DNA from: Microbacterium azadirachtae
GTDB taxonomy: Bacteria; Actinomycetota; Actinomycetes; Actinomycetales; Microbacteriaceae
Length of the DNA stretch: 64,000 nt
Direction of reading: 5' to 3'
Assembly (NCBI RefSeq): GCF_000956545.1
Contig: NZ_JYIT01000065.1
Location: 1 to 64,000, forward strand
The notes beneath the pieces were generated by a model. That model ran no database searches and had not been told where the DNA came from. It saw only the letters and a program-made list of their open reading frames with translations. A program made the position numbers and the translations under genes. This document shows positions 25,901 to 33,950 of this stretch, piece after piece (position 1 is the stretch's first letter; the number at the start of each line of letters is the position of its first letter).

Positions 25901-27106
25901 GTGAGCGACGCTGCCCGGCCGTTGCGCGCGGTCGAACCATTGCACGCGATCGATGATCGCGACGTCGAGGACGCGTGGAAGTCCGGACTCTTCGGCCGCG
26001 CGGAGCATGCCCTCGCGGCCGGCGGCTGGCAGGCGGGATCCTCCGGCGGGTTCCCCCGCGTCTACGTCGTCGCCGATCACGCCGGCCTCGGCGGCAGCGA
26101 GGTGATGCTGCTGCGCATCGCCTCCGTGCTGCGCGAGCTCGGCGTCGACGTGACCGCGGTCGTGCCGGATCCGTCTCCGGTGCTCGTCGCCGCCGTGAGG
26201 GAGGGGCTCTCGGTGATCGCGCTCCCCGCGCGCCATCCGGTCACCTGGCCCTGGGCGCTGCGGCGGTGGGACCGCACGCGCCCGCCCGGTCTGCTCTGGT
26301 GCAACGGGCTGATGCCCTCTGCCGCCACGATCGGGCGCCGCGATCGGCTGGTGCATCTGCACCGGAGTCCGAGCGGACTGCGCGGCCTCGTGGCGAGGCT
26401 CGCGCGGCGCGGCGCGGTCGCCACGCTCGTGCCCTCCTGCGCGATGCTCGAGGCGGTGCCCGGCGCCGTCGTGCTCCCGAACTGGACCGACCGGATGCGG
26501 CGCGCGGATCCGCATCCGGACGAGGACGGGCGGATCCGGATCGGGTTCCTGGGCCCGCTCGGACTCGACAGCGGGGTGCATGTGCTCGCGGAAGCCGTCG
26601 AGTGGCTCGAGGACTGCATGCCGGGTCGCTACCGCCTGGTGCTGGCCGGGGAGCCGGTCGGGGTGCCGGAGGAGGATCTCGCGCTCATGGAGGAGGCCCT
26701 CGGCCCCGTCGCCCACCTCACGCACCGCACCGGATGGGTCGACACGGCGGCCCTCTTCGACGGCATCGACCTGCTCGTGGTCCCGTCAGTCGTGGACGAG
26801 GCGTTCGGCCTGGTCGCCACCGAGGCGATGGCCGCACGCGTGCCCCTCATCGTGAGCGATGCCGGCGCCCTTCCCGAGGTGGTGGGCCCGCGCGGCGAGA
26901 TCGTTCCCGCCGCTGACCCGATCGCGCTCGCAGAGCGGATCGCCGAGCTGACCGCCGGATCCGCCACCGCCAAGCGCGGGCCGCTGTTCGAGCGATGGTT
27001 CGCGGAGTACTCCCCGGGCGCGGGAGCTGCGCGGATGCAAGCCCTGGTCGACGCCCTGGGCGTGCGCACCAGAGACCCGATGCGGTCCGTGCCACGGCCC
27101 CAGTGA
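25901..27106 (+). CDS. GT4 glycosyltransferase
   Basis: A 401-aa GT-B transferase with VYVVADHAGLGGSEVMLLRIA at the acceptor-domain start (after a 50-residue N-terminal extension), IGFLGPLGLDSGVHVLAEAV at the inter-domain strand, and VVPSVVDEAFGLVATEAMAARVPLIVSDAGALPEVVG carrying E-x7-E. The GTG start is preceded by GGGGAGGCACGG, a good ribosome-binding site. It stands alone, divergent from rplM, with a terminator immediately after its stop. Substrates are unknown. Confidence 0.9.
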   Translation: MSDAARPLRAVEPLHAIDDRDVEDAWKSGLFGRAEHALAAGGWQAGSSGGFPRVYVVADHAGLGGSEVMLLRIASVLRELGVDVTAVVPDPSPVLVAAVREGLSVIALPARHPVTWPWALRRWDRTRPPGLLWCNGLMPSAATIGRRDRLVHLHRSPSGLRGLVARLARRGAVATLVPSCAMLEAVPGAVVLPNWTDRMRRADPHPDEDGRIRIGFLGPLGLDSGVHVLAEAVEWLEDCMPGRYRLVLAGEPVGVPEEDLALMEEALGPVAHLTHRTGWVDTAALFDGIDLLVVPSVVDEAFGLVATEAMAARVPLIVSDAGALPEVVGPRGEIVPAADPIALAERIAELTAGSATAKRGPLFERWFAEYSPGAGAARMQALVDALGVRTRDPMRSVPRPQ

Positions 27107-27134
27107 GGATGTCAGGTCCCCATTCCTGACATCC
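27107..27134 (+). terminator. Terminator after GT4 gene
   Basis: A perfect 10-bp stem (GGATGTCAGG with CCTGACATCC) and 8-nt loop begin at the base after the GT4 stop codon. Confidence 0.8.
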
Positions 27135-27200
27135 CGCGCGGCCGGACCGCACCGTGGGGAACGCTGACGACGGGGAGGATATCTCAGCGTCCCCCTGTCG

Positions 27201-27229
27201 AAGGAGCACGCGTCGCCGTAGAAGTGACG
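27201..27229 (-). promoter_or_regulatory. CGTCACTT-N15-CTCCTT element, copy D
   Basis: Exact copy on the minus strand of the two-part element found also at 33791, 33951 and 34756. Reading leftward it faces only the 3' end of the GT4 gene. A degenerate plus-strand partner with the same spacing (CATCACGA at 27281-27288, CTCCTT at 27304-27309) points toward the NTF2-like gene, 50 nt before its ATG. Confidence 0.5.
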
Positions 27230-27358
27230 CAGGACGGCCGGTCGGTGCGCGTGAGCGCCGGCACGGTCGCGCCTGCCGCACATCACGAAACGCGGCCGTT
27301 CGACTCCTTCTCTGCAGGGGCGTGATGCCGTGCGCCCGGACCCTGGGGAGGGAATCTG

Positions 27359-27706
27359 ATGACCGAGGTGCAGAACACGACGGTGAAGAACGCGCTGGAC
27401 CGCTTGGCCGCGCTGGACGAGGAGGGGTTCCTCGACGCGTTCTCGCCGAGCGGCTTCGTGGACGACTGGGGGTCGATCTACCGGGGCCGTGCGGAGATCG
27501 ACGCATGGAGCAGCCGCGAGCTCATCGGCGCGCGCGGAGTGCTCGCGATCACGCGCGTCGACGAGGGCGCCACGGCACCGGAGTCGGGCCAGGAGCTCGT
27601 CGTCGTCACCGGCGACTGGCGCTCGTCCTTCGCGAACGGCCCGAGCCGGTTCGAGTTCCTCGTCGTGGACGGGGTCATCTCCTCGATGACGATCCGCGCC
27701 GCATGA
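27359..27706 (+). CDS. NTF2-like/SnoaL-fold small protein
   Basis: A 115-aa protein with the cone-shaped NTF2-like pattern: N-terminal helix (VKNALDRLAALDEEGFLDAFS), then GFVDDWGSIYRGRAEIDAWSSREL, in which Asp-Trp-Gly and R-x2-I are the usual pocket elements, and C-terminal strands ending FEFLVVDGVISSMTI. Such proteins are ligand-binding or isomerase-type; no catalytic set can be assigned. The ATG follows GGGGAGGGAATCTG, a strong ribosome-binding site. It overlaps the LtrA-type gene by ATGA, so the two are coupled. It lies 50 nt downstream of a candidate sigma element. Confidence 0.8.
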   Translation: MTEVQNTTVKNALDRLAALDEEGFLDAFSPSGFVDDWGSIYRGRAEIDAWSSRELIGARGVLAITRVDEGATAPESGQELVVVTGDWRSSFANGPSRFEFLVVDGVISSMTIRAA

Positions 27707-28893
27707 GCGGGCCGTCCGCAGGTCGCGGAGCTCGGGCGTCGACGCCGCCGCGCTTCGGTCTCGTACGGATGCGCCCGCGCGACGTGGGGGAGCGGGATCG
27801 CGGCGTCAGCAACCTCGAGCTGCTCTTCGATCTCGTGTTCGCCGCCGCGGTCGGCATCTCGTCCGGGGCGATGCACGAGCTCACCGCGCACGGAGACCTC
27901 TTCGGCGGAGTCGGCGCCTATCTGATGGTGTTCTTCGCGATCTGGTGGGCGTGGATGAACGTGACGTGGTTCGGCACGAGCTTCGACACCGACGACTGGC
28001 TCTACCGCGTGCTCGTCATCGTCCAGATGGGCGGCGCGATCACGATCGCCGCGGGGTCGCGGGGCGGGATCCTGCACGGCGACTTCACCTGGGTGGTCAT
28101 CGGCTATGTCGTGCTGCGTCTGTGCTCGGTCGCGCAGTGGATCCGCGTCGCGTCGGCCAGCCTGGAGTACCGGGCGACCGCTCTGCGCTACGCGGTGTCG
28201 ATCACGCTCGTCCAGGCGCTCTGGATCCTGCGGCAGCCGCTCGTGCCGGCCGCGCTGCAGGTCCCGAGCCTCCTGGCGATGGTGGCGCTCGAGCTGCTCG
28301 TTCCGGTCTTCGCCGAGCGCGCGCGGTCGACGCCGTGGCACCCCCACCACGTCTCCGAGCGATTCGGTGCGTTCACCCTGATCCTGCTGGGCGAATCGGT
28401 GGTCGGATCCACCGCCGCGATGCTCGCCGCGATCGAGCATCACGGCGCGCTCGTTTTCATCGGCGTGGCGGCGACGGCCCTGACGGTGCTCGCGGGGATG
28501 TGGTGGTGCTACTTCGCGCTGCCCCGCGACGAGCTGGTCGGCGGCCTCCGCGCCACCATGGGTTTCGGCTACGGGCACTTCGTCGTCTTCGCCGCCGCCG
28601 GCGCCTTCTCGGTCGGCATCGAGAACGTCCTCGCGGCGCTCGAGGAAGGTCACGGCGTGCAGAGCACCGCGCTCGCCGGAACGCTCACCGTGCCGGTGGC
28701 CGCGTTCTTCGCGGCGACCTGGGCGCTGATCCTGCGCCGCACGCTGCCGAGGTGGGCGTCCGTGCTCTTCCTCGTGCTCGTCGCCCTGGTGCTGCTGTGC
28801 ACCGTCACGCCCTGGTTCTGGCTCCTCACAGCCGCACTGGTCATCGGGATCACCGCGGTCGTCGAGGTCGTGCGGGTGCGGCAGAGGGCCTGA
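27703..28893 (+). CDS. LtrA family (low temperature requirement A) membrane protein
   Basis: A 396-aa polytopic membrane protein with about 10 hydrophobic segments. The family signature SNLELLFDLVFAAAVG near residue 35 (normally preceded by an R-D-x-x-x-x-E-R stretch, here RPRDVGERDRG) and HHVSERFGAFTLILLGESVVG in the centre are clear. LtrA was named from a Listeria cold-growth mutant, but its molecular role is not established. The start is fixed by the ATGA overlap with the NTF2-like gene. Confidence 0.9.
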   Translation: MSGPSAGRGARASTPPRFGLVRMRPRDVGERDRGVSNLELLFDLVFAAAVGISSGAMHELTAHGDLFGGVGAYLMVFFAIWWAWMNVTWFGTSFDTDDWLYRVLVIVQMGGAITIAAGSRGGILHGDFTWVVIGYVVLRLCSVAQWIRVASASLEYRATALRYAVSITLVQALWILRQPLVPAALQVPSLLAMVALELLVPVFAERARSTPWHPHHVSERFGAFTLILLGESVVGSTAAMLAAIEHHGALVFIGVAATALTVLAGMWWCYFALPRDELVGGLRATMGFGYGHFVVFAAAGAFSVGIENVLAALEEGHGVQSTALAGTLTVPVAAFFAATWALILRRTLPRWASVLFLVLVALVLLCTVTPWFWLLTAALVIGITAVVEVVRVRQRA

Positions 28894-29028
28894 CCACGCG
28901 GCGGAGCGGGGCCCACCCCGCTGCCGTCACTATTCCGGCCGGACCGACCCGTTCTCCTTTGTGGGGATGAATCTGGGGGCTCGGCACCGGCACGTGACTT
29001 CGGTTCGGGAAACACGCGGTGATCGTCG

Positions 29029-30009
29029 TTGAGCGGTTCTCTGGAGATGCGCGCTGTCGGTTCTGTGACCGTTGCCGTGCATCGGCACGCGCGCCGGTCG
29101 GTCCGTTCTCTCGCCGTCGGGCGGGGCCGTGTGGCGTTCGTCGCGAGTCATGACGGCGTCGTCGATGTGTCCCTCGAGGGGCGCCGGATCTCCGCTCGCG
29201 GCGGGCAGGGCGTCGTGGTGACCGGCCCGTCGTTGGCGAGGATCTCAGCGGCGCACGGTGCGCAGAGCGCGGTGATCGACGCTCCGAGCGTGGCCCTGGC
29301 GGCAGCGCCGATTCCGCATCGGTCGTTGCTGCTCGTCGAGAGCTCCGCTGTCGCTCGACCGTCGAGCGACTTCGTGCTCGCTCTGCTCGCGAGCGGCCAC
29401 GGTGTTCCCGACCGTACTCTTGCGCATTTCGAGTCCGCGTTGATGGCGCTGATGGATGCGGCCATCACCTCGGGCGCGGTCGAGAAGGTCGCCCCCTCTT
29501 CATCGCTGGACCGGGCGATGTCCCTCATCGAGAAGCGGTACGCCGACCACGCGCTGTCGGCCCAGGCGATCGCTGACGACGTGAACGTCTCGTTGCGTCA
29601 GCTCGAACGCGATTTCGCGGCGCTCGGCCGGACGATCCGGCAGGAGATCCGGCGCATGAGAGTGCTCAAGGCGGTGGCCCTGCTGCGGGATCCGTCGACG
29701 GCTCGCATGAGCATCACGTGCCTCGCCCAGCAGGTCGGCCTCAGCAACGGGTCGAGCCTTGCGCGAGCGATGGCCGCAGAGGGCCTCGCCTCACCCCGGC
29801 AGCATCGTGCCGCAGCAAGCGGCGTGGAACCCGAGGCGAATACCCGGCACGACTCGATCTCACACCGCAATCGCCAGAATCGCTCGCTTCGTCGATCGTC
29901 ATCGCCGGAGTCGCTTTACATGGCTGAGGCCGCGTTGCCGCCCACGTACCGGGCGTCCAGATCCGCGGCCTCCCCGAAACTAAGGCATCAGGAAGAGCGA
30001 AGACAATGA
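29029..30009 (+). CDS. AraC-type transcriptional regulator with unusual tail
   Basis: A 326-aa protein. Residues ~150-250 form an AraC/XylS double helix-turn-helix domain: SLIEKRYADHALSAQAIADDVNVSLRQLERDF, then the connecting helix, then ITCLAQQVGLSNGSSLARAM and the terminal SPRQHR. The N-terminal ~145 residues are beta-rich, as in cupin sensing domains. After the domain the frame runs on for about 70 residues rich in Arg, Ser and His, unlike any family tail, and overlaps the next gene by ATGA. This may be a frameshifted end or a read-over region holding the promoter of the next gene. TTG 29029 is the longest start; ATG 29047 is an alternative. Confidence 0.75.
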   Translation: MSGSLEMRAVGSVTVAVHRHARRSVRSLAVGRGRVAFVASHDGVVDVSLEGRRISARGGQGVVVTGPSLARISAAHGAQSAVIDAPSVALAAAPIPHRSLLLVESSAVARPSSDFVLALLASGHGVPDRTLAHFESALMALMDAAITSGAVEKVAPSSSLDRAMSLIEKRYADHALSAQAIADDVNVSLRQLERDFAALGRTIRQEIRRMRVLKAVALLRDPSTARMSITCLAQQVGLSNGSSLARAMAAEGLASPRQHRAAASGVEPEANTRHDSISHRNRQNRSLRRSSSPESLYMAEAALPPTYRASRSAASPKLRHQEERRQ

Positions 30010-30602
30010 CGCAGAGCAGTTTCACCCGACATGTACCACGGCGCACGATCATCAAGGGCGCGGCATGGTCCCTGCCCGTCATCGCCGCCGCAGCCGCAGT
30101 GCCTGCCCACGCGGCGTCGACCGGCCCCGCCTCGCAGGCGCATCTGTCCGCTCAGGTCGGCGGGTCGATCACCGCGGACGACAATGCCAAGACGGCGACC
30201 GGGACGCTCAACGGCGGTGTCGTGATCACGAACGTCAAGAACGGCCCGTGGGAGACCGGTGCGCTGACCGGGAAGTACATCGGCTCCGGCCAGTGGACGA
30301 GCTTCGCGATCACGAAGCCGAACGGCCAGCCGTTCGTCAGCGGGGAGACGATCGTGGCCGGGGGCGTGACATGGACCGTCACGCAGGTCGTGACCGACGC
30401 GGACGGCACCTGGGAGATCGACTTCGCGGGCCCCTCGCAGTCGGTCAGCGCCGACACGATCTTCTCCCTGCCCGCGGCGGTCTTCTCCGGTGCCTGGACG
30501 GGCACCCCGACGACGAGGAACCCTGTCGCAGGCACCGTCTCGGTCGCCGCCGCCAACATCAACAACGGCGTGAGCGTCAGCGGAGCAGTCAGCCACCCCT
30601 GA
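30006..30602 (+). CDS. Tat-signal secreted protein, KGAAWS family (copy 1)
   Basis: A 198-aa exported protein of unknown function. The N-terminus carries a twin-arginine motif (PRRTIIK, residues 11-17), a hydrophobic core GAAWSLPVIAAAAAVP and a likely signal-peptidase site at AHA-AS near residue 35. The mature part is about 160 residues of Ser/Thr/Gly/Val-rich beta-type sequence without cysteine. Three more genes in this window share the same leader style (32698, 49411, 63268). The ATG overlaps the AraC-type frame by 4 nt. No cell-wall sorting motif is present, so it is probably released or held by other contacts. Confidence 0.8.
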   Translation: MTQSSFTRHVPRRTIIKGAAWSLPVIAAAAAVPAHAASTGPASQAHLSAQVGGSITADDNAKTATGTLNGGVVITNVKNGPWETGALTGKYIGSGQWTSFAITKPNGQPFVSGETIVAGGVTWTVTQVVTDADGTWEIDFAGPSQSVSADTIFSLPAAVFSGAWTGTPTTRNPVAGTVSVAAANINNGVSVSGAVSHP

Positions 30603-30613
30603 CATCGTGAGCA

Positions 30614-30651
30614 CCCGCAGCCTCAGCACTCACCGGCGCAGGGGCTGCGGG
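30614..30651. terminator. Terminator hairpin between convergent genes
   Basis: A 9-bp perfect stem (30614-30622 with 30643-30651) follows the Tat-signal gene. A second small stem at 30661-30680 (CGCCTG with CAGGCG) lies closer to the end of the converging sigma-fusion gene, so each direction may have its own stop. Confidence 0.7.
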
Positions 30652-30691
30652 GGCCTTCTACGCCTGTCTCGCGGCAGGCGGTGCCCGTCGT

Positions 30692-32476
30692 CTACGGGAC
30701 CACGAACCGGTAGGTCATATCCGCCGGGTCCGGGCCCATCGGGTCATATGGCGCCACGGGGTCGTAGACGTCGAGGTTGTGCTCCCAGAGGGGTCCCCAG
30801 TAGCCGTCCTTGTCGATGTAGCGCATGGTGAACCAGTACCAGCCGTACGAGTCGACGAGCATGCGGCGCTGGGCATAGCCGTTGGCGTCGAGCGCGACGA
30901 ACGCGGTGTTGCCCTCCATGGTCGAGACGTAGATGGTTCCGTTCGCCGGCCCGCGGAACTCGACGACGAGGCCGGTGGTCTTGGCCTGCGTCACGGTGAG
31001 GTCTTCGAAGCCCGTGACGTTCTCGAATCCGCGCACCTCGATCGGCAGGATGGTGAACATGCCCTCGGTCGCCGGAGACGAGGCCGAGTCGGTGAACGTC
31101 CATGCCTGGTACGTGTAGTCGCCGGCCGGGAGCTCGAGGCCGCGCGGGTCGAAGGTCCAGGATCCGTCCGCTCCGACCGTCGGCGTGTACCGCGACGAGT
31201 CGAGCTGCACGGCGACCTTGTTGCCCGGCGTCGTCTTCCCGGTGATCACCGGGGCGAGGTATCCGCTGCTCGCAGGGCTGACGACGCCGGGTGAGGATCC
31301 GGGGGTGCCCGGCGCCGGGGTGGACGTTCCCGTCGGGTCGGGGGTCGACTGCCCAGGAGCGGGGCCTGGGTCAGGCACGCCCGTCGCCGGGTCGGGGCGT
31401 GGTTGGTATTCGAGCGTGTAGCGTTCGGCAATGCCTTGGTCGGCGGGATCGACCTGCCCAGGGGCGCCCACAGGCACGATCGGCGACGAGGGGGCCAGCG
31501 GATCACGGGTCACGGGGGGAACGATGGGCTCCGGTGCGACCGGCGCCGTCTGCACCAGGGTCGGCTCCGGCGCCGCCAGCGCCGGGCCGACGGTGAAGAA
31601 CGGCGCGATGATGAGACCTCCGGCGGTGACCGCGGCTATCCCCCCGCCGATCAGCCAGGCGACAGCGCCTGTGCCGGCGACGACGGCAAGGGCGGTCGCC
31701 GTCGTCGCGGATGACAGCGACGCCGTGGCCGCACCGATACCCGCCGAGCCCAGAAGAACACCCAGCGTGGCGCCCTGAAGCCGTGCTGCGCCACCACGGA
31801 GGCTGCCCAGCAGCACCCGGCACTCTGCGCATTCCGCGACATGCGGATCGACCTCCGCGATCAGGGTCGCGTTGCGCGGTTCCGTGAGGTACTGCGGGAA
31901 GAGGCGGGCGACATGGCTCGTGTCGTCGCGCAGCGCACCGGGAATCTGTCGGCTCAGCCACTGGAACTTCAGTCCCGTCCGAGCCCGGCGCTGCAGAGCG
32001 GACACCGCATTGGGCTTGATCTTCAGCTCCCGAGCGATCTCCGGGCGCCCCGCCTCCACGACCTCGGCGAGCCACAGGACCCGTTGCCAGCGTTCCGGCA
32101 GCGCCTGCAACGCCTCGAGAACGTCGCCCGCTTCGCTGTCGGTCTCGGCGAGGCTCAGTGCATCGCGCTCGTCGACCGCGTCGATCTCGTCCGTGAAGGT
32201 GAGCTGGTCGGCATCCTTGGACCAACGGATCGCCGTGTTGCGCATCACCGCCTTCAGGTAGGACCGGAACGCGAACTGCGGACCGGCTTCGGTCGTCGTC
32301 ACCTGCTGGTAGATCGCGAGGAAGGACTCCGAGACGAGATCGTCCGCCCGCGCCGGCGAGAGGCGCAGCGCGTACCGCTGCGCCGCCGGAGCGTGACGCT
32401 CCCAGAGCGCCGCGTACGCATGCTTGTCCCCGCCGCGGAGTGCGGCGAGGAGTTCGGCATCGGTGCGACCGTCCAC
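30692..32476 (-). CDS. ECF sigma factor fused to zinc-finger, membrane and extracellular domains
   Basis: A 594-aa single-chain regulator. Residues 1-85 are sigma region 2 (LVSESFLAIYQQVTTTEAG, RSYLKAVMRNTAIRW); residues ~115-172 are region 4 (ALPERWQRVLWLAEV, RPEIARELKIKPNAVSALQRR). A zf-HC2-type anti-sigma motif H-x3-C-x2-C follows at His212, Cys216 and Cys219. One or two membrane helices span ~236-296, then a Pro-rich linker (~300-400) and an outer part with Ig-like repeats (~405-594). ECF factors with C-terminal anti-sigma and surface-binding extensions are known in actinobacteria. The GTG at 32476 follows GGGGAGGGAACA. A shorter paralogue without the extension is at 33994. Presumed role: sensing an envelope or carbohydrate cue and releasing or activating the sigma part. 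Confidence 0.88.
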   Translation of the reverse strand: MDGRTDAELLAALRGGDKHAYAALWERHAPAAQRYALRLSPARADDLVSESFLAIYQQVTTTEAGPQFAFRSYLKAVMRNTAIRWSKDADQLTFTDEIDAVDERDALSLAETDSEAGDVLEALQALPERWQRVLWLAEVVEAGRPEIARELKIKPNAVSALQRRARTGLKFQWLSRQIPGALRDDTSHVARLFPQYLTEPRNATLIAEVDPHVAECAECRVLLGSLRGGAARLQGATLGVLLGSAGIGAATASLSSATTATALAVVAGTGAVAWLIGGGIAAVTAGGLIIAPFFTVGPALAAPEPTLVQTAPVAPEPIVPPVTRDPLAPSSPIVPVGAPGQVDPADQGIAERYTLEYQPRPDPATGVPDPGPAPGQSTPDPTGTSTPAPGTPGSSPGVVSPASSGYLAPVITGKTTPGNKVAVQLDSSRYTPTVGADGSWTFDPRGLELPAGDYTYQAWTFTDSASSPATEGMFTILPIEVRGFENVTGFEDLTVTQAKTTGLVVEFRGPANGTIYVSTMEGNTAFVALDANGYAQRRMLVDSYGWYWFTMRYIDKDGYWGPLWEHNLDVYDPVAPYDPMGPDPADMTYRFVVP

Positions 32477-32581
32477 TGTTCCCTCCCCAGGAACGAGGTC
32501 TGCCGGTCCTCCTGTCCCGGGAGGGCCGGTCGGCGGCGTGTCGCGTCGGGTGCGCGCACGTCTGCTGAATATATCGGAGTT

Positions 32582-32600
32582 CGTCGGATACCCTCCGACG
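32582..32600. repeat. 7-bp inverted repeat upstream of sigma-fusion gene
   Basis: CGTCGGA-TACCC-TCCGACG is a perfect palindrome just upstream of a minus-strand GATATATT stretch (32568-32575) that could be the -10 of the sigma-fusion gene, about 95 nt before its GTG. It could be an operator; nothing identifies the binding protein. Confidence 0.35.
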
Positions 32601-32640
32601 GACCCGGAGCGCGCGAATAGACGCGTGCTCGCACGAGCGC

Positions 32641-32675
32641 GGCGCCGCCTCGGAGGATGACTCCGGGACGGCGCC
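32641..32675 (-). terminator. Compound hairpin after thioester-protein gene
   Basis: The outer arms GGCGCCG (32641-32647) and CGGCGCC (32669-32675) enclose an inner stem CGGAG/CTCCG with a 5-nt loop. It lies 22 nt past the stop of the minus-strand gene ending at 32698. Confidence 0.65.
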
Positions 32676-32697
32676 GTCGTACGGCCGTGCGATGGGA

Positions 32698-33738
32698 TCA
32701 GGCCGGGACGACCAGGATCTGGCTCTGCGCGTGGCTGCCGCCCGTCGGCGTGCCGCAGACCGTCGTGGCCTCGGAAGTGATCAGGCCGGTGCTGCCGCTC
32801 TGCGTGCCGCGCATGCCGGCGTTGATCTGACCGATGAGGTACCAGTACGCCGCCGCGCTGTTGGGAGTCTGGAAGTTCCAGTTCGCGTCGAACGTCAGGT
32901 CGGTGTAGCGCCAGATCGCGTACTGGGTCGCCTCGATCGCGTCGTTCGCGCTGAGCGGCGCGGTGAACGGGCGACTCGCTGCGGCCGCATCCGCGGCGAC
33001 CGCGGCCGAGAACGCGCTCAGCGTGATGCCCGGGTAGCTGTTCTGGATGATCCACAGCACCTTGCTGTAGATGTCGGAGCTGCCGGTGAGGTAGTTGCTG
33101 CCGAGGAAGCTGCCGAGGCCCCCGGCGGTCGCCGCCAGGTTCGACTTCGCCGAGACATTGTGCTCGACGCAGTACGAGAAGTAGTCGGGCGCTCCCGGGT
33201 TGCTGGGGTCGGCGGGCGTGCTGTTGTAGACCCCGTGGATCCCCGTGCCGCCGTAGCCCTGCTGCAGTGCTCCCATCCAGACCCCTGAGACCATGACCTG
33301 GATGCTCGACGTCGCCCCGTTCGGGGAGATCTGACCGAGCACGGTGTACGTCCCGGGGGTCGAGCTGGTGATGATGTGGCTCGTGAGATCCACGACGCCG
33401 TTCGCGTCCGAGACGAACGTCTTCGGTGCGGTGGTGTTGTCGTCCCAGTGGAACGACGACTGCCCGGCGGGGGCCGCCGACGGAAGCGTCACGATGATCG
33501 CCTGGTTCGCGACCGGCGTCCCGTTGTTGGTGATCGTGAAGGCGATGCTGCCGACGGGCGTGCAGACGCCCGTGGGCGCCGGCTGGCTGCCGGGGGCGAT
33601 CACGACGCCGTTCGAGGCCGCGTACGCGGGCACGGCCGACGCCGCCGCGATGACGGGCAGCGACCATGCCGCCCCCTTGACGATCGTGCGTCGCGTGAGG
33701 GCCTTCTTCGGCCCGTGCTCGTTGTCGAGCTGTTCCAT
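32698..33738 (-). CDS. Tat-signal secreted protein with thioester (TQXA) domain
   Basis: A 346-aa surface or secreted protein. Residues 15-41 form a Tat-type signal (TRRTIVK, then GAAWSLPVIAAASAVP, cleavage near AYA-AS). Residues ~45-150 are Ig-like, and residues ~160-300 resemble a thioester domain: Cys190 in YFSYCVEHN and Gln272 in EATQYAIWRY match the Cys and the T-Q-x-A motif that form an internal thioester in Gram-positive adhesins. No LPXTG motif or C-terminal membrane helix follows, which is unusual because known members are sortase-anchored. The ATG follows GGGGAGTAGCAAC. Two copies of the CGTCACTT element precede it, tying it to the adjacent sigma factors. A reactive anchor to a host, substrate or neighbouring polymer is the likely role, by family analogy. 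Confidence 0.8.
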   Translation of the reverse strand: MEQLDNEHGPKKALTRRTIVKGAAWSLPVIAAASAVPAYAASNGVVIAPGSQPAPTGVCTPVGSIAFTITNNGTPVANQAIIVTLPSAAPAGQSSFHWDDNTTAPKTFVSDANGVVDLTSHIITSSTPGTYTVLGQISPNGATSSIQVMVSGVWMGALQQGYGGTGIHGVYNSTPADPSNPGAPDYFSYCVEHNVSAKSNLAATAGGLGSFLGSNYLTGSSDIYSKVLWIIQNSYPGITLSAFSAAVAADAAAASRPFTAPLSANDAIEATQYAIWRYTDLTFDANWNFQTPNSAAAYWYLIGQINAGMRGTQSGSTGLITSEATTVCGTPTGGSHAQSQILVVPA

Positions 33739-33790
33739 GTTGCTACTCCCCAATTCGAGTGGTGGCCGGGTGCCACCGTCCCCACGAGAG

Positions 33791-33819
33791 AAGGAGTGCG
33801 CGCGACAGGGAAAGTGACG
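33791..33819 (-). promoter_or_regulatory. CGTCACTT-N15-CTCCTT element, copy A
   Basis: On the minus strand CGTCACTT (33819-33812) and CTCCTT (33796-33791) are 15 nt apart, a distance suited to the -35 and -10 of an ECF promoter. It ends 52 nt before the ATG of the thioester protein gene. Confidence 0.6.
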
Positions 33820-33904
33820 CGGCGGATCCGGTGCAGCCCGGGTCCGTGTCCCGTCAGAGCTGCCGCGCCTTCGCATCGACCGCTCCGCCACGACGGGCTG
33901 CACC

Positions 33905-33946
33905 GGTGAGACGGCCGGGGCCGGGGAGGACCTCGGCCGTCTCACC
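33905..33946 (-). terminator. Terminator after free ECF sigma gene
   Basis: A 13-bp perfect inverted repeat (33905-33917 with 33934-33946) and 16-nt loop lie downstream of the sigma gene ending at 33994. Element copy C ends just upstream (33951), so any transcript started there would meet this hairpin almost at once. Confidence 0.75.
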
Positions 33947-33950
33947 ACAT

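Noticed and set aside
28924..28960. Possible fifth CGTCACTT-CTCCTT element before the AraC-type gene
   Set aside because: CGTCACTA and CTCCTT are present on the plus strand but 21 nt apart, too far to match the 15-16 nt of the exact copies.
30692..33667. 991-codon minus-strand frame suggesting an even larger sigma fusion
   Set aside because: Family sequence begins at GTG 32476, which has a strong ribosome-binding site; the upstream part is out of frame over the thioester protein gene.
33787..33820. AAGGAG in the plus-strand reading of the repeated element taken as a ribosome-binding site
   Set aside because: No start codon lies at a consistent distance in all four copies and no conserved frame follows, whereas the two halves and spacing suit a minus-strand promoter.
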